A stretch of 13,457 nucleotides of DNA from Chloromonas sp. AAM2 (Eukaryota > Chlorophyta > Chlorophyceae > Chlamydomonadales > Chlamydomonadaceae), in the NCBI GenBank assembly GCA_004335635.1, contig QAXH01002715.1, positions 1 to 13,457 of the forward strand. Direction: 5' to 3'. This document shows, piece after piece, positions 1 through 8,642 of this stretch. Position numbers and translations under genes: made by a program. Position 1 is the first letter of the stretch. The number at the start of each line of letters is the position of its first letter. The notes beneath the pieces were generated by a model, which made no database searches, had not been told where the DNA came from, and saw only the letters and a list, made by a program, of their open reading frames with translations.

Positions 1-62
1 GTAAGCTTGCGGGTAGGCACAGCAGCAGCCTGTAAGCTTGCGGGTAGGCACAGCAGCAGCCT
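1..62. repeat. Perfect 31-bp tandem duplication at window edge
   Basis: Bases 1-31 and 32-62 are identical; the unit begins GTAAGCTTGCGGG and ends CAGCAGCAGCCT. It lies just upstream of a pyrimidine-rich splice acceptor, so it is probably in an intron of the plus-strand membrane-protein gene. A shorter match, AAGCTTGCGGG, recurs near 654. Zero divergence means a very recent duplication or an assembly error at a contig end. Confidence 0.95.
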
Positions 63-109
63 GCCTCATATGTTGCGCGTGCCTTTTCTTCCTCTGCTTG
101 CTACCCCAG

Positions 110-869
110 GCCCTGCCTCCCGTGTACCTGTCCGTGCCCATGGCCTCCCTGCTGAGCCTGGCCCTGCCCCTCGCCGGCAGCCACCTGCTGGCTGGGGCAG
201 CGGCCGCAGCCACCCCGTACCTCTGGACCAAGGCACATGCGCTGGCGGACGGCTGGGAGCAGATATCCTGGAGCGCAAGCATAGGCGCCACGCTGTCAGG
301 TGAGTGCCAGTGGCCGGGAGGGGATGGGCCCTGCAGGAGGCGCCAATGACACCGAGGGAACACGGGTGGTTCTGCTACATAGGGCAGCACCCAGGGATGT
401 GCAACTGACTGTAAAGCAGAGGGGATGATGAAGGGAACCTCCGATGATAACATAGAACTCCTGCCAGCTTGAATGAACGCGCATAACCCACACAACACGT
501 GAACAATGGTACAGCAGCAGTGTCACTTGGAACACACAACACCAAAGGACAGCGATGGCAGCGCTTCAACACGCCACATTTGGCATTCCTACCACCTGCA
601 ATGCAGGGTTGTTTTCTTTTGTGAGCACCTGGTGGCTCCTGTCCACTGCATGGAAGCTTGCGGGCGGGCGGGGCATGACGGGCCGGGCACTGACGCTTCG
701 AGACCCACACGGCGGTGCTGACCCCTCAGACGCAGCGTACTTGGCGCTGCTGTCGCTGCTGCACTTCCTGCTCTCGCCCCTCTGGGTGCTGGTGTACGCA
801 GTGCGCACGTGGCTGTGGGTGCTGTCCTGTGGGACAATCTTCGGCAGCGCCCGGACCTCCCGCAGATGA
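110..869 (+). CDS. Partial hydrophobic membrane protein, function unknown (last two exons)
   Basis: Model: exons 110-299 and 730-869. A pyrimidine-rich tract ending CTACCCCAG gives the acceptor before 110. The donor at 300 is GTGAGT and the acceptor before 730 is CCCCTCAG. Phase 1 at the junction makes an Asp codon, and the joined frame runs to TGA at 867-869. The 109 residues visible hold one long hydrophobic stretch in exon 1 (about residues 9-35, Leu/Ala-rich) and a second in exon 2 (about 66-95, LLSLLHFLLSPLWVLVYAV), split by a polar loop with WTKAHALADGW. The short basic tail SARTSRR would be the C-terminus. Upstream exons lie outside the window. I recognise no family. It is convergent with the acyltransferase gene. 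An alternative donor at CCT|GTGGGA in exon 2 would move the end, so the C-terminus is less certain than the core. Confidence 0.6.
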
Positions 870-2037
870 TCGAGATTGCGACAGCTTGGCATTGGGGATT
901 GTTTTGGGAGGAAAGACAAACTTGAGTATTGAGCCTGGCATGATTTCATCGAGTTCAATAAGCCTTATAGCAGCATTGGTAAAAACAGTTTGCGAGGCTG
1001 TGGTTCCTGTGCTGAGTAAGTCGTTACCTTGGTTGATGGGCCCAGATGATTGAAATTGATGCAAAGCTATGAGTGGTAGATGTATAACAGACAGCTGGCG
1101 CCACATCACGAGACACAATGGTTTCAGTGACAGACACAGGGATTGTCCGAGAACTGGCAAACACCTTTCTTGCCGTGACTTTTACAGTCCATTACATGTG
1201 CTCGATGTGCCGTGCAGATCAGCCAGACACTGGTGTTTGCCTTGCTTCAACACAGACATGCTTGTTGTATGGATTGCCAGGCAAACACCAAGTCATGAGA
1301 GCAGGCGGATCCTGACATGGCATTCTGACATGGCACACACCTTCGCAGTCAGGTGCTGAACATTCAACGCTGCTTGTGAGACTTCTCAACATGATGTGGT
1401 TAGGGTCGGGTTGAACTCATACCTCCTCGGGTCGGACTGCACTGGATGAACAGGAACTGTGTATAATTGCCATGCAAGTTGCTGATTGATGATGCCACCA
1501 CCCATGATGTCATGCAATCTGCTGATGAGATCTTGTGTCCGCCACTGAGTGACCGCCACTGAATGATTCAAATATCAAGTTCAACACTACAAGTGCGATT
1601 TCAACTGCAGACTGCACCACCGCCATGCCAACCTTTCAAGTTCTACAACTGTACGCAGTTGCACAGCCCCATCCCAATCACGCGTCCACTGGGCACAGGC
1701 ACAAGCTCAATGATAGCTGGCGCCCGCAGCAAACTATCAACGACAGGGACAGACTCAAGGTCCTTGTTTACTTCAATCGCTCCACCCCTGCTGGCGCGTC
1801 TGTGCACGCACCCTCAGTTGCGGTGTGTGACCTGTCATGTACAAAGCACAACTGACAGTTCTCATCAAGTTATTGATTGGTGGTTCTTGAACTGAAGTGA
1901 TTTGTGCTGGACACTTGGCTCGCTGTGGCGGCCTTGCACCAAGCGCCTGACTGCTCACTCACACAGCGTCGTATGTGGGTTTGCAATGCCTCGGGTGCCA
2001 AACCAAGCACCTTGACCACGCACACTGTGCCTCATCC
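870..2037. other. Intergenic stretch between two convergent genes; no supported gene
   Basis: About 1.2 kb between the stop of the membrane protein and the stop of the minus-strand acyltransferase. Open frames here are short, lack motifs and lack believable splice partners. The stretch probably holds both 3' untranslated regions. The algal poly(A) signal TGTAA is not seen on the plus strand within it; on the minus strand two copies lie near 1185-1200. Short direct repeats are present (1313-1335 and 1539-1566), as is a block near 1135-1170 resembling one at 9030-9067 on the opposite strand. Confidence 0.6.
1539..1566. repeat. 14-bp tandem repeat, two copies
   Basis: CCGCCACTGAGTGA at 1539-1552 is followed directly by CCGCCACTGAATGA at 1553-1566, with one mismatch. 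It lies in the non-coding stretch between convergent genes. It is small and probably a slippage product. Confidence 0.85.
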
Positions 2038-2206
2038 TTACAGCAGACGTGAGCCAGGCGCCAGGGCCGCCAGCACCGGGCTGGACCTGAGCGCCGGCAC
2101 TGCTGCCGTGGGCGTGTTGAGCTGCAGGAGCATGCCACCCAGGTCAGGGGGCGAGGGCTGAATGGCCACAGCCCAGGGAGGGCTGGGGTGCACAATGCCT
2201 TGCAGC
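2038..2206 (-). CDS. Acyltransferase exon 13: C-terminal strand and stop
   Basis: Part of the 13-exon gene; 169 bases after acceptor CGCTGCAG. It encodes 55 residues: LQGIVHPSPPWAVAIQPSPP, then DLGGMLLQLNTPTAAV, then a short helix and APGSRLL before TAA. This matches the family's end, in which a Pro-rich surface loop leads to a Gly-Gly hydrophobic strand and a final helix. It is more GC-rich than the introns around it. Confidence 0.88.
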
Positions 2207-5200
2207 CTGCAGCGTACGAGCGGACACAGCATCAAGCCAGCCATCAGCTCGCAGTCGGTCCTCAATGGCATGTGCAGGCAACTGTCTACCAGGAACTGCT
2301 GGTCAAACAAGGCATTTGACAATGACCTCCGTCATACGTCAGGGCCCACAGGTGGTTACATGGCACGCACACAGACATGGAGTGGCTTGGCATGCAGTCT
2401 GCTTGCCACTGCACCTTTTGGGGCCGCCGTTTCCAAAGTCGACATTATAGTACCTGCATGGACATGGATGAGCGTGTGGCTTGCTTGCAGTACATGGTAC
2501 ACGAACATCATTGAGGCGAGTAAATGAAACGGTCATGGCCATTAAATAAATAGATAAATAAACTGCTGCACAACTGGCAAAGAGATTACACGTGCGCATG
2601 CATCTCGGAGCTGGCTTTTGCGTGCCTATTCATTACAGCAGCTGGGAAAGCTTGGAAAGCTGGCATCCATTCAGTTCATGCTTTAATCACTTGTGATCTG
2701 CAGGTTAAGCCGAACGGCCTTGAGTGCTTGCGTTTACCAAACTAGGCACCAGTCACTCACGGAAAGCTCCAAGTGGTGCACATCTGCGAGTAAACGAGCA
2801 CAGGAGGGGATGAGCTCACACTGTCATCACACGCAAGCATGAAGAGCTGGATGTCTGCCAGGACCATTTGCGACCCTGGTCGACAATGAATTGATGACAT
2901 GCCACTGCTGCACTAACTGAGGCAGCGCCACTGCTGCCTGGTTGCGGCGCACAGGCAACTGCAGCCCTGTGTCCGGTGTAGCCTGTCAGTGCAAGTCCTT
3001 GCGGCGACCACTACAGGGGTGATTACCACAGGCCTTTTTCCAAGGTCTATGGGCAAAGGCAACCCCATAGTGCAAAGGCAACTCACCACGTCTTGACCAC
3101 AGAAAACATTGGCCGCCATTGTCACCTGCAAGTGCAAGTGTCCATATCATACAAAGTTGGTACACTGGCGGTACATTGGAGCTACGACTATACACACTGC
3201 ACACGGCACGGGGTGTGGCCATTATTCCTAGAGGCAGGCGCAGGCGGACACTTTGGGCAGGCGGACACTCATGATCAGATAAATTGCAAGGTAAGGCAAG
3301 CAGAGTCGTTCAATTACAAACCGTCGCGCCACCCGGCTTCACCTGAGCGCTCAATGGTACACTGCTGAGCTTTTTCGCATGGGCCACCATCTGCCAGCCG
3401 CGCTGACGCGTCCCATTCCCGCCTGCGCGCGTGCCGTTCGGTGTGTCCGCCGGCGCCGCCACCGTGCCATTCGCACCGGCCGCGCCGCGAGTAGGCGGTG
3501 CAGGATCACCAGCTCGCACCTCGTTCAGCGCGGCACGGATGCATGCAGCCCCCTGGCGCAGCGCAGATGTCCACTGTTCTTGTTGCACCGGATCTGCGCT
3601 GCTCATCACCGTCAATTGATCGCGTTCCAAACTACTGCCGTTACCACTAGCTTCCACGGCATCGGACCCACAGCGTGCGGCGTTGTCGGCTATGGCCTCA
3701 CCGATGGCTCCTGCCGGGATCACTCTTCCTTCCAGCACGCGATCTTGTAGGTTGCGCCTGACTCCTATCCTGCCCCCATACCCACCGCCCATGCCATACC
3801 CAACGCTCAGTTGGCGGGACAGCGTGACACTAGCCGAGCAGGTGCGCAGTAGTCTGGTGTTGCGTGTGCCTCCCAAGCTGCTGGCCCTGCCCAAAGCACC
3901 TGGCGGGCGCTGTGCGCCGGGCAAAGCGTTCAAGGGCCGGCCAATGAAAGTGATGGGCTCTGGTTGCGCAGCTTTGGCAAGAGGCCCAGTATTGAAAGCG
4001 TCCCATGCCTGCTGCAAGCTGAGCCCTGGCTGTGATTGACCACCTTCCTTTGCTGCTGGTTTCACTGCTGCCTGGGCATGGCTGGTACTCCCAGCTGTCA
4101 GAGGGAGAGCGAGGGTGTTGCTGATGGGTGACGAAGGTGGTGTAGCTGTGGGTGAAGCAGCAAGCGGCTCTTGTGTGCGATTTGTAGCACCTGTGGTGCT
4201 GCTGTTGTAGGACAGCGGTTTAGGCAAGCCTTCCCTTGCTCCTGCACCACCACCACCATCACCTGCAGCATGACGGTTGCTTTGAGCTTGCAACACACGC
4301 TCCGCTGGCAGCGACAGAAAGCGTTGGGGTGGCCTCAGGGGCGGCATGTCTGGGGTTTTCATGGCAGGGAGGTCAGCACCCTCAGCCAGGGCGCGTGCTG
4401 CCGACACTTGGGTTCTAAGTGAGTCAGCGGAGGGCATGGAGACTACAAAGGATGGGTGGTTGGACGTCAGGGCGCCAGGTGCCAGGCTACTGATGCGAGC
4501 CGTGCCATTGAAGGGCTGAGGGGCGGCAGCAGGCGCCTTGCTTGAGGTGGGAGCGGGCGGAGATGGCACGTGGATGCACCAAGTGGCGTTGGCGCACAGG
4601 CCCATGGGCAGGTGCCCGGCCAAACCGTTCCTGTGTAGCATCAGCAAGTGCCTTTGAGCCTGCTCCTCTGACTCCAGCACCCTGGTTTATGTGCATTAGT
4701 AATGTGATCCGATCAATAACAGCCTTGTTCATCCACTGCTGGCTCAGATAAACCGGGCAGGCTGGGTCATTGCACGCTGTGGCTAGAATAACCAGTTTGA
4801 GTGTTCCCGCCCCTGTGCGCTGTGCAGAGTCCGACCAGTACTCACAGGCGCAAATCCACGGCCATTCCCAGCGCATGATGCGTGCCTGACGGAACAGTGC
4901 CAGGTACGGGCCGACCGCGCAGGTTACAAACTGCATGTATGGAAAGACGGTCGTGAATGTGATTGTTAGAAGGCATGCTCGTCAGTGCCCAGTAGTGTTG
5001 CCAGCGCTTGCAGTAGGTTAAAGCTGCAGATTTGCGATTTCTCTGGCCACGGACAAGGCCATGCCACTATGATGGCTTACCACCTTGCAGAGCATCCTAC
5101 TACTCGCCAGCAAGGATGAACACATAATCGCTGCCATAGCGGGTTGGTGTTGCTTCCTTGCCCTTGAATTCTGGCAGGCTACCTACCTAGCACCCAAACA

Positions 5201-7928
5201 AGTGCTGTCAAGGCGTCGTTAGTGGATATGGCGCCGGGAGAAGCCAGGTCTCGGGCAAGGCCCTGCGTGACAGAGGAGGCAATCACGGGCGTTGGCAACA
5301 GTATGGCTAGTCAGCAGCAACGAACGCCTGTTCAGTGCATGCCTGATTTGATTCATCGTGATGCGCATGCATCTGAACTCTTTGCGGATACTGAGCCTGT
5401 CCTGGGCAGGAGCCCTTGCGAGTCTTCAGCTCATGTTGGACTTGTGACGCACTGAACGCCACCTTGGACGCACGACAAAATGATCTGTCACACGGTCTGC
5501 GAATTTCGGCTCATACGCTCACCTTGATGTGGTCAACTGTGGCCTGAGGCAAGTGCACGAAGCTAGTTGTCAGGTCGTCAAACAGGCCCGGCCAGCGTGC
5601 CTCCTCTTTGCGCAGAAGCTTCATCGCTTTCAGCGACAATTTCAGTGCTCCTCGCCAGGTTGGCTGGTCAGGAAGCGCTTGCAAATCTAAGCATCTCAGG
5701 CCGCCACTGTCCCCAGCCTTGCTTGCGCCAGGCGAGGGCTTGCTGACCGTAACTGTGGGTTGAGCGTCGCCGTTGGCATTGGACCTAATTGTGATGCTGC
5801 CCAATGTCTGTCCGTATCGGTATGCGCCAGGGCCTGCCGGCTGTGCGACTGCTGTGTGCGCACTCAAGTCCACTACGCGGCGTGCAGGCACAGTGGCAGG
5901 TTCCGCCGAAGGAAGCAGCAGATGGCGATCGTGGCAGGGGGCACGGGCAGCTGTGGGTGCAGGGGTCGCAGCTGTGGCTGCCGGACCGGATACTGGCGGC
6001 ATGGCTGCCTTGTTGTCGCTGGGCTGCGCTGCTGCCTGGGCTGGCATGGATGGCAATGGCCCTGCTGCAGTCAACTGGCGGTATGTGGCAGCCCAGTTGT
6101 TCAGGAAGCCACACACGGAGCGCCCATCTGCAATGCACTTATGACTACGGTGTTTTCTTTCAACCGCAGAAAGGTGCCGACCGCCTTCTCGTTCTACTGA
6201 TCACCGAAACCGTATCAAAACATGATCGATGGGTATGACATGCCCAGCGATGCTGAAGGTGATCTAGCATTGCACAATCGTCATGCTGAGCAAGGGCTTG
6301 CTCTGGAACGGGAAGCGATTTCTGCCTTGAATGCAAGTAGCCCCTCTGAACCACTCACCGACGACTGCATGAGAGATTGTCAGCGCAAGGATGCAGCCGC
6401 CACACCCCATCCTGTAGTGCAGTACAGCTCTTGACATGTCAGCATGAGCACGACCCGATGCACAACAGATACTCAGCTGAACCACAAGTCAGTACAGGAG
6501 CCTTCAAATTCCCATTTGCAGAGATTACTTGGCTGTGGTCTGTTGATAGCAGAAGCGGACTCACTGTGTAAGACGCACACTGAGCACAGGAGCCCGGCCA
6601 CCAAGCATTTCACAGATGTCGATTGGCTGCATATCACAGCACAGCAGTCAGAGCGTGGCATGCACTGTCATGACACGCTCAGTATTATAAGGTACGGCGT
6701 CACAGGGCCTATTTCATCTTAGTGGCCAGTGCAACCATGCAGAACGTTTGTTGAGAGGGCAAACTCGCACCTCGTACCACGGCGGCAAAGGGGGCCGCGA
6801 CATGGTAGGGCCTGAAGTGAAGTTCTTGCGCCCCATGGCCTGCTGAGGAAAGTCAGATATGCTCCAGGTTGACGCATGAGCAACACGAAATGGAACACCT
6901 GCAAGAGGCGGGGGTGAGTATCAAAAGGGCGGGCGCGTACGCGAGCGGGCATGCTGCAGCATGTGTCAAACAGCATGTGACCTCATGCAGCACGTGAGTG
7001 AACACAAGCACCTGCAGGAACTGAAGGGTCAGGCTGCGCAGTCTACTTATACCATCTGCATTGACTACCACCCTGTCAATCAGCTCTGATTTCGTTCTAA
7101 GCAGCTTGGCGCTCTCTGACTGTGAGTTAGTCCGGCAACTGAACCATATTGACGGTGTAACACAGGAGAAGTTGGGGCTCCCAGTTCTCACCAGCATTGC
7201 ACATGACCAGTGAATAGGCCTGTGCGCGGTTTGCGCCTGAAACGGCCAAGGGGCTGACTCCTGTGGGCGTGGTGTGGCGGGGTGGGGGCCTCCAGGTGCG
7301 CAGGTGCCCACCAGTACCAACGCAGGGGGCAAGCCTACATCATGATGTGGTGCAACGTCGGAATGTTTGAGCAGGTAATGTTCTGCATTTGTACGGCCAA
7401 GGTGAAATGCGAGCCTCGCGCTCACCTGCCAGAAAAGCATGGGTATTGCTTGAGCACAGACGATAAGGAGGCACGGAGGGTACACGGATCCATGCTGGTC
7501 TCGTACCACATCGCCTGCACACGCACACAGGGTGGCTCGAATGAGTGCATCACGAGATGATGCGGACTTGTAACGACGATGAGTACAGTCGAGAACCATC
7601 GCCATGAGGAAACTGATAGCCACGCGTGCTCCAACCTTGGGGTTGATGCACGTCAAGATTGCCGTGTGGTCGAGCGGCGAAAGCTGCGAGCGCAGCACAA
7701 CAGCCCAGAGGTCGCGAACTGGTGACCCAAGCGCTCGCTCCATACAAGAAGCCTTCGCTCGCTGCGCAGTGGCTACCAGCCACTTACCTGCTCAGTGCCT
7801 TGCACGACATTATGTGCTAAACCAGAGGCGTAAACCGTCACTGCGCCCTCCAGAGCACCCGCGGCCTGGTCAGCCAACGACCGCGCCGACGTCGCATTTC
7901 TTCGCTTATGGACTAGGCATCCCAACAT
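2038..7928 (-). CDS. BAHD / HXXXD-type acyltransferase with very large low-complexity inserts (13 exons)
   Basis: Minus-strand exons in transcript order: 7928-7788, 7683-7636, 7514-7426, 7334-7192, 6898-6771, 6476-6359, 6127-5523, 5262-5187, 4930-4846, 4630-3343, 2783-2761, 2453-2415, 2206-2038. All introns are GT-AG, all phases fit, and the sum is 2952 bases: 983 residues plus TAA. BAHD enzymes move an acyl group from acyl-CoA to an alcohol or amine; His of HXXXD is the general base. Motifs seen: LSPLD (48-52), LRASLSSVL...FSGRL (76-94), CNAGVPF (138-144), CGG (208-210), HAVVDG (219-224), then FLNNWA, DR (289-290), STNDAL (437-442), VDLR (474-477), LPMGLCANATW (485-495), IRAAL (842-846), DFGNG (920-924) and a C-terminal GGMLLQL strand. 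The usual family length is 430-480 residues. ATG 7928 follows an in-frame TAG; a further upstream exon cannot be excluded. No targeting peptide is evident. The substrate is unknown. Family assignment is firm; exons 2, 4 and 10 have alternative splice sites. Confidence 0.86.
2415..2783 (-). CDS. Acyltransferase exons 11-12: two microexons carrying the DFGWG-type motif
   Basis: Part of the 13-exon gene. Exon 11 is 2783-2761 (23 bases, acceptor CTCGCAG, donor CC|GTGAGT) and encodes MCTTWSF plus part of a Pro codon. Exon 12 is 2453-2415 (39 bases, acceptor ATGCAG, donor AG|GTGCAG) and encodes YYNVDFGNGGPK. Joined, they give TTWSFPYYNVDFGNGGP, matching the family consensus of a Trp-containing strand followed by DFGWG-x-P. 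The Trp of DFGWG is replaced by Asn. The intron between (2454-2760) holds an AT-rich AAAT/GATA-like simple repeat near 2521-2562. Confidence 0.85.
2784..3342 (-). other. Intron 10 of the acyltransferase gene (559 bases) with short direct repeats
   Basis: This is the longest intron of the gene. It holds GCAAAGGCAAC twice (3053-3063 and 3072-3082) and CAGGCGGACACT twice (3241-3252 and 3258-3269). No further conserved acyltransferase piece is found in it. The join of exon 10 to exon 11 gives LSAQMCTTWSF in phase 0. Confidence 0.7.
3343..4630 (-). CDS. Acyltransferase exon 10: giant insert of about 330 residues
   Basis: Part of the 13-exon gene; 1288 bases, residues 478-907. The first 22 residues (NGLAGHLPMGLCANATWCI) match the family's P-P-L-P ... 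G-N-A turn. The next conserved piece, ALRQGAACIRAALNEV (the helix with Ile-Arg), comes only near residues 834-849. In ordinary BAHD enzymes these two are close together. The roughly 330 residues between are rich in Ala, Pro, Gly, Ser and Thr, contain a GYGMGGGYGG run and many N-x-S/T triplets, and show no domain I recognise. The donor CAG|GTGAAG at 3342 precedes the frame's own stop at 3310. A second in-frame acceptor before 4681 would add 17 residues; 4630 is preferred because it fits the family spacing. Confidence 0.82.
4846..4930 (-). CDS. Acyltransferase exon 9: VDLR strand
   Basis: Part of the 13-exon gene; 85 bases, acceptor ACATGCAG, donor CT|GTGAGT. It encodes CNLRGRPVPGTVPSG and then HHALGMAVDLR, which matches the family strand leading to a basic V-N/D-x-R segment. 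A much longer open frame in another register covers the same bases but carries no family motif and is a shadow. Confidence 0.85.
5187..5262 (-). CDS. Acyltransferase exon 8: STNDAL motif
   Basis: Part of the 13-exon gene; 76 bases after acceptor CACGCAG, donor CTAG|GTAGGT. It encodes 25 residues containing AISTNDALTALVWVL, the conserved S-T-N-D-A-L-x-A-x-W element that follows the post-catalytic region in BAHD proteins. It is not visible in any long open frame, which is why the gene looks broken at first sight. A phase-1 junction to exon 9 completes a Val codon. Confidence 0.88.
5523..6127 (-). CDS. Acyltransferase exon 7: post-catalytic helix plus first low-complexity insert
   Basis: Part of the 13-exon gene; 605 bases, residues 223-424. 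It opens with DGRSVCGFLNNWAATYRQL, matching the D-G-x-S ... F-x-x-x-W-A pattern after HXXXD. A stretch of about 40 residues rich in Ala, Pro and Thr follows, then CHDRHLLLPS, the family's conserved DR element, then about 100 further unconserved residues. It ends with SFVHLPQATVDHIK, matching the family element in which a hydrophobic strand precedes a helix ending in Leu/Ile-Lys. The donor is AAG|GTGAGC. No internal GT-AG pair clearly removes the insert. Confidence 0.85.
6359..6476 (-). CDS. Acyltransferase exon 6: GG strand and catalytic His
   Basis: Part of the 13-exon gene. The exon runs from acceptor TTCAG to donor GTCG|GTGAGT and encodes 39 residues ending CGGCILALTISHAVV. This is the glycine-rich strand before the catalytic loop of BAHD enzymes, followed by His of HXXXD. 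The Asp codon of the motif is split: G is here and AT starts the next exon at 6127, giving HAVVDGRS. Exact agreement of the motif across a phase-1 intron is the best single proof of the gene model. Confidence 0.9.
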
Positions 7929-8061
7929 CTAGCCAGCTGCGCTGCTCACCTATGCAGATGGACCTAAAGGCCGCAAGGCTGCGACGGTGAACAGACAGTG
8001 ACAGGATAAGGCTCGAGCCGCGCGCTTGAGTCTTGGACCTGTCAACGTGCGCACCATGCGA

Positions 8062-8113
8062 ATTCAAAATCGCGGGCACAACTCGGGATTCCAAATCGCG
8101 GGCACAATGCGGA
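8062..8113. repeat. 26-bp tandem pair upstream of the acyltransferase gene
   Basis: Two adjacent units, 8062-8087 and 8088-8113, share the 15-base core AAATCGCGGGCACAA exactly. They lie 134-185 bases upstream of the predicted ATG at 7928, in the position expected for a proximal promoter or 5' untranslated region. No TATA box is evident nearby. A regulatory role is only an inference from position. Confidence 0.85.
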
Positions 8114-8348
8114 CGTCGTGTGACTTTGTTGTGCATGTAGCATTAGCTTATTGCTGGCAGCTATGCGCACATGACATTCGTGGCTAGCAGCCGTCAGGCC
8201 AGGTAACCCTCTTGACAATTGCGGCGATTTGCAGTGATGTCAATGAGAACTCTGTGTCAGGCTTGAGACTCCCGACCACCACACAAACGCTGCCAACCCT
8301 GCCAAGTTTGCAGATAGGAACGCACCCGACGCCGACATATAGAGTCCA

Positions 8349-8642
8349 GCTGCTTCTTGAGCTTATGGACCTGATTCAACACACTTGCTCGTAAGCAGCA
8401 CTGCACGCCTTGCACCTCCACAAAACCACCACAGTGGTCAAAAGTGTTTGAGCTTTTCCCTTGAAGCCCGAGGGACAAGACCTGGTTTAGAGGCTGTCAC
8501 TCTTCTTGTGGTTGCCTGCCTCACTCGCTTGCCGCAGACGTTGCTTCTGAGCATGATACAACACACGTGCTCGGAGGCAGCAATGCATGCCTTGCACCTT
8601 CACAAGCACTGGACAGAAGAGTTTGAGCTTTTGCCTGTGCAG
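8349..8642 (+). repeat. Diverged tandem duplication of a coding-like segment
   Basis: Copy A spans about 8349-8466 and copy B about 8540-8642. Shared blocks include CAACACAC-TGCTCG, GCCTTGCACCT and GTTTGAGCTTTT. In the plus frame copy B reads MIQHTCSEAAMHALHLHKHW and continues open to 8711. Copy A reads LIQHTCS, a stop, then AALHALHLHK. Several differences are silent or conservative, so the ancestral unit was probably coding. Copy A is broken by stops; copy B may be decayed too. I do not recognise the protein. Confidence 0.65.

Noticed and set aside
715..1053. A plus-strand frame ending LSKSLPWLMGPDD that overlaps the membrane-protein exon
   Set aside because: In the exon region it is a Cys-rich shadow of the true register. 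The later part has no supported splice connection.
3310..4680. A single 456-codon minus-strand gene starting at GTG and ending at 3310
   Set aside because: It has no ATG start of its own. Its first 17 codons lie upstream of a good acceptor at 4630, and a strong donor CAG|GTGAAG at 3342 precedes its stop. It is exon 10 of the acyltransferase read past its borders.
4631..4681. The alternative acceptor before 4681 for acyltransferase exon 10
   Set aside because: It is in frame but adds 17 residues (VLESEEQAQ and on) between VDLR and the LPMGLCANA turn, where the family has only a few. It is kept as a possible splice variant.
4487..4936. A 149-codon minus-strand frame beginning MQFVTCAVGPYL
   Set aside because: It overlaps exon 9 in the wrong register and continues through intron 9; the correct register gives GMAVDLR.
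7053..7072. A possible 20-base microexon (VVVNAD) joining FSGR to VPFRVAHA
   Set aside because: The phase works, but the spacing is too short for the family. Exon 7334-7192 gives both SGRL and CNAGVPF in the same phase and fits much better.
6853..7743. A 296-codon minus-strand open frame starting with MERALGSPV
   Set aside because: It runs through introns. The acyltransferase motifs in this interval lie in exons 2-5, mostly in other registers, and this frame as a whole has no family pattern.
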